Source: Borborobacter arsenicus
GTDB taxonomy: Bacteria; Pseudomonadota; Alphaproteobacteria; Rhizobiales; Rhizobiaceae
Assembly: GCF_003934165.1 (NCBI RefSeq)
Contig: NZ_ML133508.1
Coordinates: forward strand, 241,881-305,880
Length of the DNA: 64,000 nucleotides
Reading direction: 5' to 3'
The notes under the pieces are model-generated. The model saw only the letters and a program-made list of their open reading frames with translations. It was not told where the DNA came from and made no database searches. Every line of letters starts with the position of its first letter. Within the stretch, counting starts at the first letter, position 1. The translations under genes and the position numbers were made by a program. Of this stretch, positions 1-9,434 are shown in pieces.

Positions 1-3000
1 CCAGCAGGGCGCGAACGACCTTTTCATTGACCTCGCCGGTGGGTTCCATGTCGTTGTCCTTCTGGAACGCGGCGATAGCGGTCTTGGTCTTTTCACCGAG
101 CACGCCGTCGGCATTGCCGGCATCGTAACCGTTCTTGTTGAGTATGGCCTGGATGTTGCGGACCGCCTTCTTCATGTCGATGCTGGCGGTCGTCGTCGGG
201 CTCTCCTGCCACGCTTCGGGGATCTCGACCGAATTGGCCAGGGCGTTGAGCGGCTTGGGCTTCCACAATTCGGTTGCGGCGCGGGCGCGTTCCAACTGCT
301 CGGGCCGCAGCGAGTTGGCGATCTCGTCGCGCTTGGCGGCGGCATCCTTGTCGCCGGTCTTGGCGACGAGGGCAAACCATTTGTAGGATTCTTCAAGGCT
401 CTGGGCCATGCCGACGCCCTTGGCCGCCAGGATGCCGAGATTGTATTGGCTGTCCTTGACGCCGAGTTCGGCCGCCTGGATGAACCAGCGCGTTGCCGAT
501 TCATTGTCGGTCGTGCCGTCGGCGCCCATGGCGAACAGCACGGCGAGGTTATGCATGGCGCTGGCATTGCCCTGCGCGGCGGCGAGCTGGTACCAGGTCT
601 TGGCTTTCTCGATGTCGCGCTCGACGCCGAGGCCCTTCTCGTAGAAATTGCCGATACGATACTGCGCCGGAGCAAAGCCCAGCTCAGCCGATTTCTCGTA
701 CCATTTGGCCGCTGCCGCCATGTCGGAGGTAACACCCCTTCCATCCGCATAGCGCGAACCGACCTCGAACAGGGCCTTGGCATCGCCGGCGTTCGCCGCG
801 TCGCGCAGCGGGATCGGTCCTGCTTCCAGCGGCACGCTGATGGCCGGAGCGGCTGCCTGGGTAGGAGCCGCCTCATTCGGCACGAGCGGTGCGGTGGCTG
901 CAATCGGATCGGCCTCCAAGGCGCCGTCCGCCTTGGGTGCGGCCGAGGCCGTGTCGACTTCCGATGATGTGGGAGCGGCGGCTGGTTCCACAGACGGTGA
1001 CGCCGCCATCTCGGCCGATTGTTCAGCCGGGTCGGTGAGGGTGTTGGCGGTAATGGATCCGTCTTCGGCACCGAGGCTGTCCATCGGTTCGTCAGCTGCA
1101 GCGGCGGCAGTTTCAATGTGTTCCTGAGAAATGGCCGGTGCAGGCACGGTCTCTGCCATTTCGGTGTCATCCGCCAGAAACGCCTTGCCCAGTTGCAGGC
1201 CGGCAAGCGCCATCATGATTGCGGCTGCCGCCATCAGGATCGGCTTGCGTCGCGCCTTGAGAAGATCGCCTACGCGCAGCGCCCGCACCGGCCCCTTGAT
1301 GTCGGAGTGACGCTTGAGCGCTTCGGCTTCGGCCGCCGCTGCCTGCGCCGCGCGGCGAGCGGCAGCGATGAAGTCGGATTTCGCGGCATCGGTCTCGGCC
1401 TGCCGGCCCGTCTGTCCACGCTCATCGCGCACGCGCTTCATGATGGCGTTGAGATCGGGTGCGCCCGAGCCGGGTGTCAGCGGACGGTTTGCCAGTTTCG
1501 GATCTAGCGGCTCGTCGAGATCGACGGCCGGAACATCGTCCACCGGAAGCGTTTCCGGTTCCGCCGGCATTGCGGCGGCATGGCCTTTTCTGCTGAAAAC
1601 ACGTGCCAGCCCGCTGAGCATCGAGCGTGAACGGGCCTCGGGCTCGTCATCCGCGATGGTATCGGAATCAAGTGCGGCGGCCGCGGCCGCGACTGCTGCT
1701 TCGGCCGGCGTCCTGGCTACCACCTGCGGAGCGGCCTCGGCGATATCGGAGCGATCGAGATCGCCGAGGTCGTCGAAAAGCGGGAGGCTGTCCTCGACGA
1801 CGAGCGAGGGTGTGTCCTGAGCCGCCATCTTGCGCAACGGAGCGCGCGGGGCTACCTCCGGCGCAGCCTCCGAACCATTACCCTGTTCGAGCGAACCGAG
1901 CCGGTCGACGATCTTCAGCAGCGTATCGTGGATTGCTTCGAAGGTTCTGGCGTTGCGCTCATCCGACCGGCGCGTCAAAGTCTCCAGCGCCTTCAGGTCC
2001 TCCGCGAGGCCGGAGACGGCTTCGGTCTGCATCTGCGAGCCGCCGAACGAGTGCACGGCATTTTCAGCGGCCTGCCGGGCGGCTTCGAGGATGGCGTCGT
2101 GGCTGCCTGCAATCGATCTTTCGATCTCGTTAAGGCGAGGCCCGATGTCTTCGAACTCGGGCAGGGGAGCCGATGGGCGCGCCAGATGTTCTGTCAACCC
2201 GGCGACCTGCGCTTCCAGGTTGCGGATAAGGTCGGGGTCGACGCCGGAATATTGGCTGGCGGAGTGGTCGAGCCGGTTGGAAATAGCCTCGAGGCGCGCC
2301 TCCAGGCTACGAATGGTATCGTTGTCCGACAGATCCGGCTTGCGGCTTTCGATCCTTTCGGCAAGCGCGCCGAAGCGGGCATCGATCGCCTGCATGATGC
2401 CTTCATTGTCGAAGGCCGAGGTCGCGGCGCGCTGGTCGAGCCGCGCTGCCACTTCCTCAAGCCGCTGTTCGAGGTCGCGAAAGAGCATGTTGCCATGTTC
2501 GAGCGCATCGTCCTGACGCCGCTCGATCACGCTGGCGAGCAGGTCGAAGCGCTTCTCCACGCCCTGGAAAATATAGTCGGCATCCGCTGCCGCCGGTGCC
2601 CGGTCGATCTTTTCGGCAATGCTGCCGATCTGATTGGCCAGACGCTCGACCGCCTGCTCCGGCAGATGGATCTGTGCGGTGATTTCGTCGACGCGCCGGG
2701 ACAGAAGATTGAGACGATCCATGACCTCGGCGTTTGGCCGCTGGTCGCCTGCAACCTCTTCGATCTGATGGGCTAGCGAGACAATTCGGGCCTCGATTCG
2801 TTCGAATGGCTCGGGGTCGAAATTCGGCATCTTCGCTGCTGCCGTGGAAGCCACGATGGCCCGTGAAATTTCGTCCAGCCGCTCTTCGATCAGGCCGAGC
2901 GTGGTTGCATCGCCATGTTCCTGCTGGCGTGCGAAATGGTCGACGGCGCCTGCCAGCGCGCGCACTTTCTCTTCCAGCGAGCGAAGCGACAGCGATTCAG

Positions 3001-3736
3001 GCAGGTTGCTGACCGCGTCGCTGATCTGCTCCAGCCGCGCGGTAAGTGTGGCCAGAGCCGGGTCCTGCATCCGGCCGGTGGAAACACGATCTTCGAAATC
3101 CGACCAGCGGCGATCGAAATCGTCCCAGCGCCGATCGACCGACAGCACGGTCTCCTCGCGCGCCAATGTGTCGAGTGCTTTCCTGACCTGCTCGACTTCC
3201 AGGCGCAACATATTGATGCTCTTGTCGTCGCTGCGCTCGGAGAGGGAATTGATGGCGCTGGACAGCCTTTCGAATTCGAGGCCCAGTTCGCTTGCCCCCC
3301 TTGCGGTGCCTGTCGAATAGGCGCGCCCCATATCCTGGCGCAGCGCTTCGAATTCGCGCCGCATGCCCGATGTGACCTGCTGGCGCAATTCTTCGCGCAA
3401 TTGCTGCAGCTCATCGGCGATCTTGCCGAAGGCCGCCACCCCGTCTTCCTGGCTGCGTACCCGCTGAAGGTCACGGGCAATCGCCTGATAGGAAGGACCA
3501 GTCGAGAGGGAGGTGCGCGCATTGGTAGCCGCTACTCTCTCATCGGCAGGCGGGTTCGGCAGGTCGGTGGAATTTCCTCCGGTCCGCGTGCGATCGTAAG
3601 CGTCGGAGGGCGCTTGTGAATGGCCGATCCGCTGTTCGAGATTTGCCAGCGATCGGTTCAGGTCTTCAAGCGTCGTATACGGCCTGCGCGGCCTGCCGGC
3701 GTTCAGTGATTCCAGATAGGAGCGCTTGCTGTTCAT
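1..3736 (-). CDS. podJ: PodJ-like polar localization protein with Sel1 repeats and peptidoglycan-binding domain (3' end beyond window)
   Basis: Reading frame on the minus strand opens at the ATG ending at 3736 and is still open at base 1, so about 1245 residues are visible and the C-terminus is missing. Order of parts: a long, charged, coiled-coil-rich cytoplasmic region (about residues 60-800); one transmembrane helix near residues 828-850 (RRKPILMAAAAIMMALAG); a linker; Sel1/TPR-like repeats near 980-1120 (for example AKWYEKSAELGFAPAQY, AKTWYQLAAAQGNASAMHNL); and a PG_binding_1 domain from about 1190 (NIQAILNKNGYDAG). This is the architecture of PodJ, the polar organiser that in Caulobacter and Sinorhizobium recruits pole-development factors with its coiled coils inside and its repeats in the periplasm. 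Some relatives are annotated only as Sel1-repeat or peptidoglycan-binding proteins. Family fit is strong; exact function is inferred. Confidence 0.85.
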   Translation of the reverse strand, partial: MNSKRSYLESLNAGRPRRPYTTLEDLNRSLANLEQRIGHSQAPSDAYDRTRTGGNSTDLPNPPADERVAATNARTSLSTGPSYQAIARDLQRVRSQEDGVAAFGKIADELQQLREELRQQVTSGMRREFEALRQDMGRAYSTGTARGASELGLEFERLSSAINSLSERSDDKSINMLRLEVEQVRKALDTLAREETVLSVDRRWDDFDRRWSDFEDRVSTGRMQDPALATLTARLEQISDAVSNLPESLSLRSLEEKVRALAGAVDHFARQQEHGDATTLGLIEERLDEISRAIVASTAAAKMPNFDPEPFERIEARIVSLAHQIEEVAGDQRPNAEVMDRLNLLSRRVDEITAQIHLPEQAVERLANQIGSIAEKIDRAPAAADADYIFQGVEKRFDLLASVIERRQDDALEHGNMLFRDLEQRLEEVAARLDQRAATSAFDNEGIMQAIDARFGALAERIESRKPDLSDNDTIRSLEARLEAISNRLDHSASQYSGVDPDLIRNLEAQVAGLTEHLARPSAPLPEFEDIGPRLNEIERSIAGSHDAILEAARQAAENAVHSFGGSQMQTEAVSGLAEDLKALETLTRRSDERNARTFEAIHDTLLKIVDRLGSLEQGNGSEAAPEVAPRAPLRKMAAQDTPSLVVEDSLPLFDDLGDLDRSDIAEAAPQVVARTPAEAAVAAAAAALDSDTIADDEPEARSRSMLSGLARVFSRKGHAAAMPAEPETLPVDDVPAVDLDEPLDPKLANRPLTPGSGAPDLNAIMKRVRDERGQTGRQAETDAAKSDFIAAARRAAQAAAAEAEALKRHSDIKGPVRALRVGDLLKARRKPILMAAAAIMMALAGLQLGKAFLADDTEMAETVPAPAISQEHIETAAAAADEPMDSLGAEDGSITANTLTDPAEQSAEMAASPSVEPAAAPTSSEVDTASAAPKADGALEADPIAATAPLVPNEAAPTQAAAPAISVPLEAGPIPLRDAANAGDAKALFEVGSRYADGRGVTSDMAAAAKWYEKSAELGFAPAQYRIGNFYEKGLGVERDIEKAKTWYQLAAAQGNASAMHNLAVLFAMGADGTTDNESATRWFIQAAELGVKDSQYNLGILAAKGVGMAQSLEESYKWFALVAKTGDKDAAAKRDEIANSLRPEQLERARAATELWKPKPLNALANSVEIPEAWQESPTTTASIDMKKAVRNIQAILNKNGYDAGNADGVLGEKTKTAIAAFQKDNDMEPTGEVNEKVVRALL

Positions 3737-3910
3737 TGAAACGTCCGTTCGCCAGTTCTGGTTGGTCTCAAAAGTCCTTCGGGGGCCGGACGCGGGCCGT
3801 CTGCGAAAGGCGGCAGAACAAGACTTCCCCCACGCTGCGGAAGGCCATGAATAATTTCGTTAGGAGACTCTTCACGACCACCCGACACGCCCACATTTCA
3901 CCCAACGTGG

Positions 3911-3925
3911 TAAACAACGCGTTAA
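3911..3925 (-). promoter_or_regulatory. CtrA-box-like motif upstream of podJ
   Basis: Read on the minus strand, TTAA is followed after 7 bases by TTTA, one mismatch from the CtrA consensus TTAA-N7-TTAA. It lies about 175 bp upstream of the podJ start, with a GANTC site (3866-3870) nearer the gene. Caulobacter podJ is under cell-cycle control, which makes the match plausible, but a single imperfect short motif can arise by chance. Confidence 0.3.
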
Positions 3926-4017
3926 CCAAGCTTACCGATATGAAAAGCATAGTGCAGCAGAACGGCTGGCATCGATTGCGCGCTTGCAACGTGAAACGGG
4001 CGAGCTTATATATCAGT

Positions 4018-4033
4018 CTTACGTAAACGTAAG
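4018..4033. promoter_or_regulatory. Palindromic operator upstream of MerR regulator gene
   Basis: CTTACGTAAACGTAAG is a 16-bp palindrome with one mismatched pair. It starts 6 bp after a possible -10 element (TTATAT, 4006-4011) and lies 107 bp before the regulator start. It shares the core TTACGYAAACGTMA with the larger palindrome at 4739-4760, so both are probably bound by the MerR protein encoded between them. Confidence 0.65.
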
Positions 4034-4140
4034 CGGTTTGCTTGGGCGGCTGGCTTGCGTATCCAGGAAGGCACGACTGGAAGCGACATCCCCCCAAAGC
4101 TTCCATTCCGGCATTCCTGCGGATGCCACGGGGAAAGCAA

Positions 4141-4605
4141 ATGACCATGAAACTCGTCAAGGTCGGCGAAAACGCTGTTGCCGACGATAGTGCAGACAAT
4201 GCGGCCGATCATGACCTTGCCCGCATTGGCGATATTGCGAAGAAATACGGCGTAACTCTGCGCACCTTGCGCTTCTACGAAGACAAGGGCCTGTTAACTC
4301 CGAAACGCGAAGGCAGCACACGGCTTTATTCGCGTCGCGAGGAAGCAAGGCTGAAGCTGATCCTGCTAGGTCGCAAGGTCGGGTTCTCATTGCGCGACGT
4401 CAAGCAGATGCTGGATCTGTACGATCCGAAAGGTGCCAACACCAAGCAGCTGCGCTTGACGCTTGAGAAGTCGGAAAAGCAACTCCAGCGTCTCACGAAG
4501 CAACGCCAGGCCATCGATGAAGCCATCGAGGAGTTGACGGCCGGCATGACGCTCGTGGGGGAGATGCTAGGCGCTCGTCCAGTGCCGGTTGCAGCCAACG
4601 GCTGA
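4141..4605 (+). CDS. MerR-family regulator (LiuR-like) of acyl-CoA degradation
   Basis: 154-residue DNA-binding protein. The MerR winged-helix region is at about residues 27-95 (IGDIAKKYGVTLRTLRFYED, then GSTRLYSRREEARL), followed by a coiled-coil dimerisation helix. No cysteine-rich metal-binding tail is present, so it is not a metal or redox sensor of the SoxR/ZntR type. An in-frame TTG lies at 4042, but the ATG at 4141 follows a GGGGAAAG sequence and gives a family-like N-terminus. The gene directly precedes a beta-oxidation operon, and related palindromes lie before both. MerR regulators of the LiuR group control branched-chain amino-acid and fatty-acid catabolism in proteobacteria. Regulation of the downstream fad-type genes is inferred from position and motif. 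Confidence 0.85.
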   Translation: MTMKLVKVGENAVADDSADNAADHDLARIGDIAKKYGVTLRTLRFYEDKGLLTPKREGSTRLYSRREEARLKLILLGRKVGFSLRDVKQMLDLYDPKGANTKQLRLTLEKSEKQLQRLTKQRQAIDEAIEELTAGMTLVGEMLGARPVPVAANG

Positions 4606-4738
4606 CCCGCTTAGCGGCACAAGGCCACGTCGACATCACGCCGTGCGAGGCAGCAGCCTCGCGCGGCGTTTTGCGCATGCGCAGACGAAAAGGTAGTTGT
4701 GCCACGGGGCCTCGCGGAAAAATTGCAGTTGCCCAAAA

Positions 4739-4760
4739 TTGACGTTTACGCAAACGTCAA
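4739..4760. promoter_or_regulatory. 22-bp palindromic operator upstream of the beta-oxidation operon
   Basis: TTGACGTTTAC followed by GCAAACGTCAA forms a 22-bp palindrome with a single mismatched pair, about 80 bp before the first acyl-CoA dehydrogenase start. It contains the same core as the palindrome at 4018-4033. This is the clearest operator candidate for the MerR regulator. Confidence 0.7.
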
Positions 4761-4840
4761 TTACTGCTATGCCGCATGACAAGAGCGGGCTGATGCCTGA
4801 ACCGGGCGTCGGCGCCGCATGATTGCTGCGGAGGATCAAG

Positions 4841-6628
4841 ATGCCGTCATACAGGGCGCCGGTTGCAGACACGCTTTTTGTGCTGAAGGATGTGCTGGGC
4901 TACGAGCGCTACAGCAATCTGGCCGGCTTCTCCGATGCATCGCCGGACGTCCTCGACGCAATCCTTGCCGAAGGCGCCAAACTTGCCGAAAACGCGCTCC
5001 AGCCAACCAACCGCGCCGGCGACATCGAAGGCTGCGTGCGCCATGACGATGGCTCGGTGACCACGCCGAAGTCTTTCAGGCAGGCCTATGAGCAATATCG
5101 CGATGGCGGCTGGGTGGGGCTTGCCGTTCCTGCCGAACATGGCGGGCAGGGCCTGCCCTATGCGGTGCATTCGGCGGTCGGCGAATACATGTCCTCGGCC
5201 AATATGGCGCTGATGATGTATCCGGGCCTGACGCAGGGCGCGATCGCCGCGATCCTCGCCCATGGCTCCGACGAGCAGAAACAGAAATACCTGCCGCGCA
5301 TGGTCGAAGGGACCTGGACCGGAACCATGAACCTGACCGAGCCGCATTGCGGCACCGATCTCGGCCTGCTGCGCACCAAGGCGGTACCAAATGGCGATGG
5401 CAGTTACAGGATTTCCGGGCAGAAGATTTTCATTTCCGCCGGAGAGCACGACCTGGCCGACAACATCATCCATCTGGTGCTCGCCCGCATCGAGGGTGCG
5501 CCGGAGGGGGTCAAGGGCATCTCACTGTTCATCGTGCCGAAGGTACTGGACGATGAAGATGGCCGGCGCAATGGCGTTTCCTGCGGCTCCATCGAGGAGA
5601 AGATGGGCATTCACGGCAACGCCACCTGCGTCATGAATTACGACGAGGCGACCGGCTATCTGCTCGGGCCCGAGCATGGCGGCCTGAAGGCCATGTTCAC
5701 CATGATGAACGAGGCGCGTCTCGGCGTTGCCCTGCAGGGCCTGGCGGTCTCCGAAGCCGCCTATCAGAACGCCGTCGCCTATGCGAAGGAGCGTTTGCAG
5801 GGCCGCTCGCTGTCGGGCGCCAAGGCTCCCGACAGACCGGCCGACCCGATCATCGTCCATCCCGATATCCGCCGGGCGCTGATGATCATGAAGGCCTTCA
5901 ATGAGGCCGGCCGCGCGCTGATGCTGGCGACGGCACTCAATTCAGACATCGCCCATCGTTCGCCGGACGAAGCCGAGCGGCAGGCGGCCGACGATCAACT
6001 CTCGCTGTTGACGCCTGTTCTCAAGGGCGTGCTGACCGACAAGGGCTTCGACCATGCGGTGATGGCACAGCAGGTGTTCGGTGGCCATGGCTATATCGAA
6101 GAACACGGCATGAGCCAGTTCGTGCGCGATGCCCGCATCGCCATGATCTATGAAGGTGCCAACGGCATCCAGGCGCTCGATCTCGTCGGCCGCAAGCTGG
6201 CGCAAAATGGCGGCAGCGCCGTGCAGGCCTTCTTCAAGGAAGTCGGCGATTTCTGCGAGGAAAACCGTGCCGACGAGAAGATGGCGCCCTACACCAAGGC
6301 GCTCAAGAAAGGTCTGAACGACCTGCAGGCCGCTACCATGTGGCTGATGCAGAACGCCATCCAGAAGCCGGACAATGCCGGCGCCGCCTCCACCGACTAC
6401 ATGCATCTCTTCGGCCTTGTCGCGCTTGGCCATATGTGGGGCCGCATGGTCAAGGCCGCGCAGGAAAAGCTTGCCGCCGGCGCGGGCGATGCCGCTTCCT
6501 TCTACGAGAACAAGCTTGTCACCGGCAGCTATTTCATGGAGCGTATCATGCCGGAGACGGCAACCCGTCTGGCGCGCATCTCAAGCGGAGCCGATACAAT
6601 GATGGCGCTGCCGGCGGAGGCGTTCTGA
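4841..6628 (+). CDS. Acyl-CoA dehydrogenase, long DmdC/FadE-like form with C-terminal extension
   Basis: 595-residue FAD enzyme introducing the trans-2,3 double bond into acyl-CoA. N-terminal, middle ([10 protein letters not shown], near residue 170) and C-terminal acyl-CoA dehydrogenase domains are followed by the extra acetyl-CoA-dehydrogenase-type C-terminal domain seen in 590-600-residue members. The probable catalytic base is Glu438 in [13 protein letters not shown] lies at 4823, but the ATG at 4841 follows GGAGG and gives the usual [10 protein letters not shown] start. It is the first gene after the MerR operator and is followed within 20 bp by a second dehydrogenase. Relatives act on straight-chain acyl-CoAs or on 3-methylmercaptopropionyl-CoA; the substrate cannot be told from sequence. 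Confidence 0.9.
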   Translation: MPSYRAPVADTLFVLKDVLGYERYSNLAGFSDASPDVLDAILAEGAKLAENALQPTNRAGDIEGCVRHDDGSVTTPKSFRQAYEQYRDGGWVGLAVPAEHGGQGLPYAVHSAVGEYMSSANMALMMYPGLTQGAIAAILAHGSDEQKQKYLPRMVEGTWTGTMNLTEPHCGTDLGLLRTKAVPNGDGSYRISGQKIFISAGEHDLADNIIHLVLARIEGAPEGVKGISLFIVPKVLDDEDGRRNGVSCGSIEEKMGIHGNATCVMNYDEATGYLLGPEHGGLKAMFTMMNEARLGVALQGLAVSEAAYQNAVAYAKERLQGRSLSGAKAPDRPADPIIVHPDIRRALMIMKAFNEAGRALMLATALNSDIAHRSPDEAERQAADDQLSLLTPVLKGVLTDKGFDHAVMAQQVFGGHGYIEEHGMSQFVRDARIAMIYEGANGIQALDLVGRKLAQNGGSAVQAFFKEVGDFCEENRADEKMAPYTKALKKGLNDLQAATMWLMQNAIQKPDNAGAASTDYMHLFGLVALGHMWGRMVKAAQEKLAAGAGDAASFYENKLVTGSYFMERIMPETATRLARISSGADTMMALPAEAF

Positions 6629-6648
6629 CGTCGCGAAGGGAGAGCGTG

Positions 6649-7818
6649 TTGACCAACCCAGGCGAAATCCTCGGCCTGCCCAAGCCCGGCTGGATGTCGG
6701 AAGACGTCGCCATGCTCTACGACATGGCGACGAAATTCCTGGAAGCCGAGATTGCGCCGCGCTACGAGGAATTCGAGAAGGCTGAGAGCTTCGATCGCGA
6801 CAGTTGGCGCAAGGCCGGTGCGGCGGGGCTGCTTTGCGCCTCCATGCCGGAGGCATATGGCGGTTCGGGCGGCACATTTGCACATGAAAGCGCCATCATG
6901 GAAGCCATTTCCCATGTCGGGGTGGACGGCTTCGGCATCGCGCTGCACAGTTCCATCGTCGCGCCCTACATCCTCCTCTACGGGTCGGAGGAGCAGAAGC
7001 GCAAATGGCTGCCGAGGATGGCGACCGGCGAACTGATCGGCGCCATCGCCATGACCGAGCCCGGTGCTGGATCTGACCTGCAGGGCGTCAAGACCAGTGC
7101 CGTCAAGGACGGCAACCATTATCTGATCAACGGCTCCAAGACCTTTATCACCAACGGCCAGCTTGCCAATCTCATCATCGTCGTCACCAAGACCGATCCG
7201 TCCAAGGGCGCGAAGGGAACGTCCCTGATCGTTGTCGAAACCGACGAGGTCGAGGGCTTCGAGCGCGGCCGCAACCTCGACAAGATCGGCCTGAAATCCA
7301 ACGACACGTCCGAACTCTTCTTCAACGATGTGCGGGTGCCGACGGCAAACCTGCTCGGGGCGGAGGAAGGGCAGGGCTTCGTCCAGCTCATGCAGCAATT
7401 GCCGCAGGAGCGCCTGCAGATCGGGGCGACCGCAATTGCCGCCGTCGAGCGCGCACTGGCGCTGACCATCGACTATGTCAAGGAGCGCAAGGCCTTCGGC
7501 AAGGCGGTGATCGACTTCCAGAACACGCAGTTCAGGCTGGCCGAACTGAAGACGGAAGCCACCATTGGCCGCGTCTTTTACAATGATTGCGTTGCCCGCC
7601 ACCTCGCCGGCGGGCTCGATCCGGTTACCGCCTCCATGGCCAAATACTGGCTCTCCGACCTTCAGGGCAAGGTCGTGGATGAGTGCCTGCAATTGCATGG
7701 CGGCTATGGCTATATGAATGAATATCCGATTGCGCGCATGTATCGCGACGCCCGTGTACAGCGCATCTATGGCGGCACTAACGAGATCATGAAGCTGTTG
7801 ATCGCGCGGAGCTTGTGA
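6649..7818 (+). CDS. Acyl-CoA dehydrogenase, long-chain (LCAD-like)
   Basis: 389-residue acyl-CoA dehydrogenase of standard length. The middle domain has [12 protein letters not shown], and the C-terminus ends in [11 protein letters not shown]. The usual C-terminal catalytic Glu is Gly here, while a Glu sits at position 254 in PQERL. That swap is characteristic of the long-chain and isovaleryl branches, so activity is expected to be intact. No ATG is available near the family start; TTG at 6649 (or GTG at 6646) follows AAGGGAG and is the best choice. It lies 20 bp downstream of the first dehydrogenase and was probably transcribed with it. Confidence 0.88.
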   Translation: MTNPGEILGLPKPGWMSEDVAMLYDMATKFLEAEIAPRYEEFEKAESFDRDSWRKAGAAGLLCASMPEAYGGSGGTFAHESAIMEAISHVGVDGFGIALHSSIVAPYILLYGSEEQKRKWLPRMATGELIGAIAMTEPGAGSDLQGVKTSAVKDGNHYLINGSKTFITNGQLANLIIVVTKTDPSKGAKGTSLIVVETDEVEGFERGRNLDKIGLKSNDTSELFFNDVRVPTANLLGAEEGQGFVQLMQQLPQERLQIGATAIAAVERALALTIDYVKERKAFGKAVIDFQNTQFRLAELKTEATIGRVFYNDCVARHLAGGLDPVTASMAKYWLSDLQGKVVDECLQLHGGYGYMNEYPIARMYRDARVQRIYGGTNEIMKLLIARSL

Positions 7819-7840
7819 CGAGGAAAGTTGAACCACCCCG

Positions 7841-7973
7841 CTCCAGCCCTTCTGGCCACCTCTCCCCTTGCCTGGGGGAGAGGAAAGGCGCCCAGCTTGC
7901 GGCCGGCACTTCCTCTCCCCCGTTGATCGGGGGAGAGGTGTCGAGGCGAAGCCGAGACGGAGTGGGGGTCGAT
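7841..7973. repeat. Intergenic mosaic palindromic repeat (rhizobial type)
   Basis: Between the dehydrogenase and thiolase genes lie two GC-rich hairpins: CCTCTCCCC/GGGGAGAGG at 7859-7883 and CCTCTCCCCC/GGGGGAGAGG at 7912-7938. They are flanked by outer arms of the kind CCACCCCGCTCC and GGAGTGGGGG. Such elements are scattered between genes in Rhizobiales genomes, and this one interrupts an otherwise compact operon without ending it clearly. Confidence 0.65.
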
Positions 7974-8029
7974 TGATGCAAGCGAAGCTATGGTGGTTCC
8001 GCCCGGTTTCGCCTTAGAGGAGAGAAAAT

Positions 8030-9238
8030 ATGGCTGACGCTTTTGTCTATGACGCCGTGCGCACCCCGCGCGGGCGCGGCAAGAAGGACGGCGCGCTGCA
8101 TGAAGTTCCGGCGGTGCGGCTTGCGGCCCGCACGCTGGAAGCCCTGCGCGACCGCAACGGGCTGGACACCGGCACGGTCGACGACATCATCTTCGGCTGC
8201 GTCGATCCGGTCGGCGAGGCGGGCTCGGTCATTCCGCGCGCCGCCGCCTTCGAGGCCGGCTATGACACCAAGGCGCCCGGCATGCAGATTTCGCGCTTCT
8301 GCGCCTCGGGTCTCGATTCCATCAATCTCGGTGCGGCCAAGATCGCCCAGGGCGCCGACGATATCGTGATCGCGGGCGGGGTGGAAAGCATGAGCCGTGT
8401 CGGCATGGGCATGTCGGGCGGCTCATGGTTCATGGACCCGTCGGTCGGCCTGCCGGCCTGGTTCGTGCCGCAGGGCATTTCGGCGGATCTCATCGCCACC
8501 AAATACGGCTTTTCCCGCGACGACGTCGATGCCTATGCGGTGGAAAGCCAGAAGCGCGCCGCCCATTCCTGGGAAAAGGGCTATTTCAAGAAGTCCGTCA
8601 TCCCGGTGAAGGACCAGAACGGCCTCACCATTCTTGACCATGACGAGCATATGCGCCCCACCACCGACATGCAGTCGCTGGCAGCCCTCAACCCGTCCTT
8701 CGTCATGCCGGGCGAGATGGGCGGCTTTGACGCTGTGGCTGTCCAGAAGCACCCGGAGGTCGAGGCGGTCAACCACGTCCACCATGCGGGCAACTCCTCG
8801 GGCATCGTCGATGGCGCAGGGGCGGTTCTGCTCGGGTCCAAGAAGGCCGGCAAGGCGATGGGGCTCAAGCCCCGTGCGCGCATCCGCGCCTTCGCCAATA
8901 TCGGCTCGGAGCCGGTGCTGATGCTGACCGGCCCAGTCGACGTCACCGAAAAGCTGCTGAAGCGGGCGAAGATGAAGCTGTCCGACATCGACCTGTTCGA
9001 GCTCAACGAAGCCTTCGCCGCGGTCGTACTGCGCTATATCCAGGCCTTCGACATTCCCGGCGACAAGATCAACGTCAATGGCGGGGCGATCGCCATGGGC
9101 CATCCGCTCGGCGCCACCGGTGCCATGATCTTCGGCACGGTGCTGGACGAGCTGGAGCGGCGCGACCTCAACACGGCGCTGGTCACGCTCTGCATCGGCG
9201 CCGGCATGGGCACCGCGACGATCATCGAGCGGGTCTAG
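8030..9238 (+). CDS. fadA: Acetyl-CoA C-acyltransferase (3-ketoacyl-CoA thiolase)
   Basis: 402-residue thiolase performing the last beta-oxidation step, splitting 3-ketoacyl-CoA with CoA. The nucleophile is Cys91 (RFCASG), the His is 358 in [14 protein letters not shown], and the acid/base Cys is 388 in LCIGAGMG. Length and motifs are complete. ATG at 8030 follows GGAGAG. It lies between acyl-CoA dehydrogenases and the FadJ-type gene, the expected context. Acetyl-CoA acetyltransferases share these motifs, so the chain-length preference is inferred from context, and the gene symbol is a functional label rather than a proven ortholog. Confidence 0.92.
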   Translation: MADAFVYDAVRTPRGRGKKDGALHEVPAVRLAARTLEALRDRNGLDTGTVDDIIFGCVDPVGEAGSVIPRAAAFEAGYDTKAPGMQISRFCASGLDSINLGAAKIAQGADDIVIAGGVESMSRVGMGMSGGSWFMDPSVGLPAWFVPQGISADLIATKYGFSRDDVDAYAVESQKRAAHSWEKGYFKKSVIPVKDQNGLTILDHDEHMRPTTDMQSLAALNPSFVMPGEMGGFDAVAVQKHPEVEAVNHVHHAGNSSGIVDGAGAVLLGSKKAGKAMGLKPRARIRAFANIGSEPVLMLTGPVDVTEKLLKRAKMKLSDIDLFELNEAFAAVVLRYIQAFDIPGDKINVNGGAIAMGHPLGATGAMIFGTVLDELERRDLNTALVTLCIGAGMGTATIIERV

Positions 9239-9244
9239 CCACCT

Positions 9245-9372
9245 CTTACCCTCCCCCTTGTGGGGAGGGTCGGCGCGTTAGCGCCGGGGTGAGGGCTATG
9301 ATGAAGTACGGAGCCTCTTACCCCCACCCCGCTCGTTTCGCTCGCGACCCTCCCCACAAGGGGGAGGGTAAG
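9245..9372. repeat. Inverted intergenic repeat with 28-bp perfect arms
   Basis: The arms at 9245-9272 and 9345-9372 are exact reverse complements (28 of 28 bases). They enclose a GGCGCG/CGCGCC-type inner hairpin and a direct repeat of CCTCTTACCC (9242 and 9314). The unit lies between the thiolase and fadJ and belongs to the same class of rhizobial mosaic repeats as the one at 7841-7973. Confidence 0.75.
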
Positions 9373-9434
9373 CCAGTCGCCACCGTCGCGCCCCGCGCTG
9401 ACGCCACCGGATTTTCAAGGAGGGAACCACTCCA

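Larger units (their letters stand above)
3737..4140. other. Divergent intergenic region between podJ and the MerR regulator
   Basis: This 404-bp gap holds no supportable gene. It contains one GANTC site (3866-3870), a CtrA-box-like TTAA-N7-TTTA on the minus strand (3911-3925), a possible promoter for the regulator (TTGCAA at 3984-3989, 16 bp, TTATAT at 4006-4011) and a palindrome at 4018-4033. Regulatory signals for both flanking genes are therefore expected here. Confidence 0.6.

Noticed and set aside
6649-7818. Loss of the catalytic base in the second acyl-CoA dehydrogenase (Gly in YGGTNEI)
   Set aside because: Long-chain and isovaleryl-type enzymes carry the base elsewhere, and Glu254 is present at that place.
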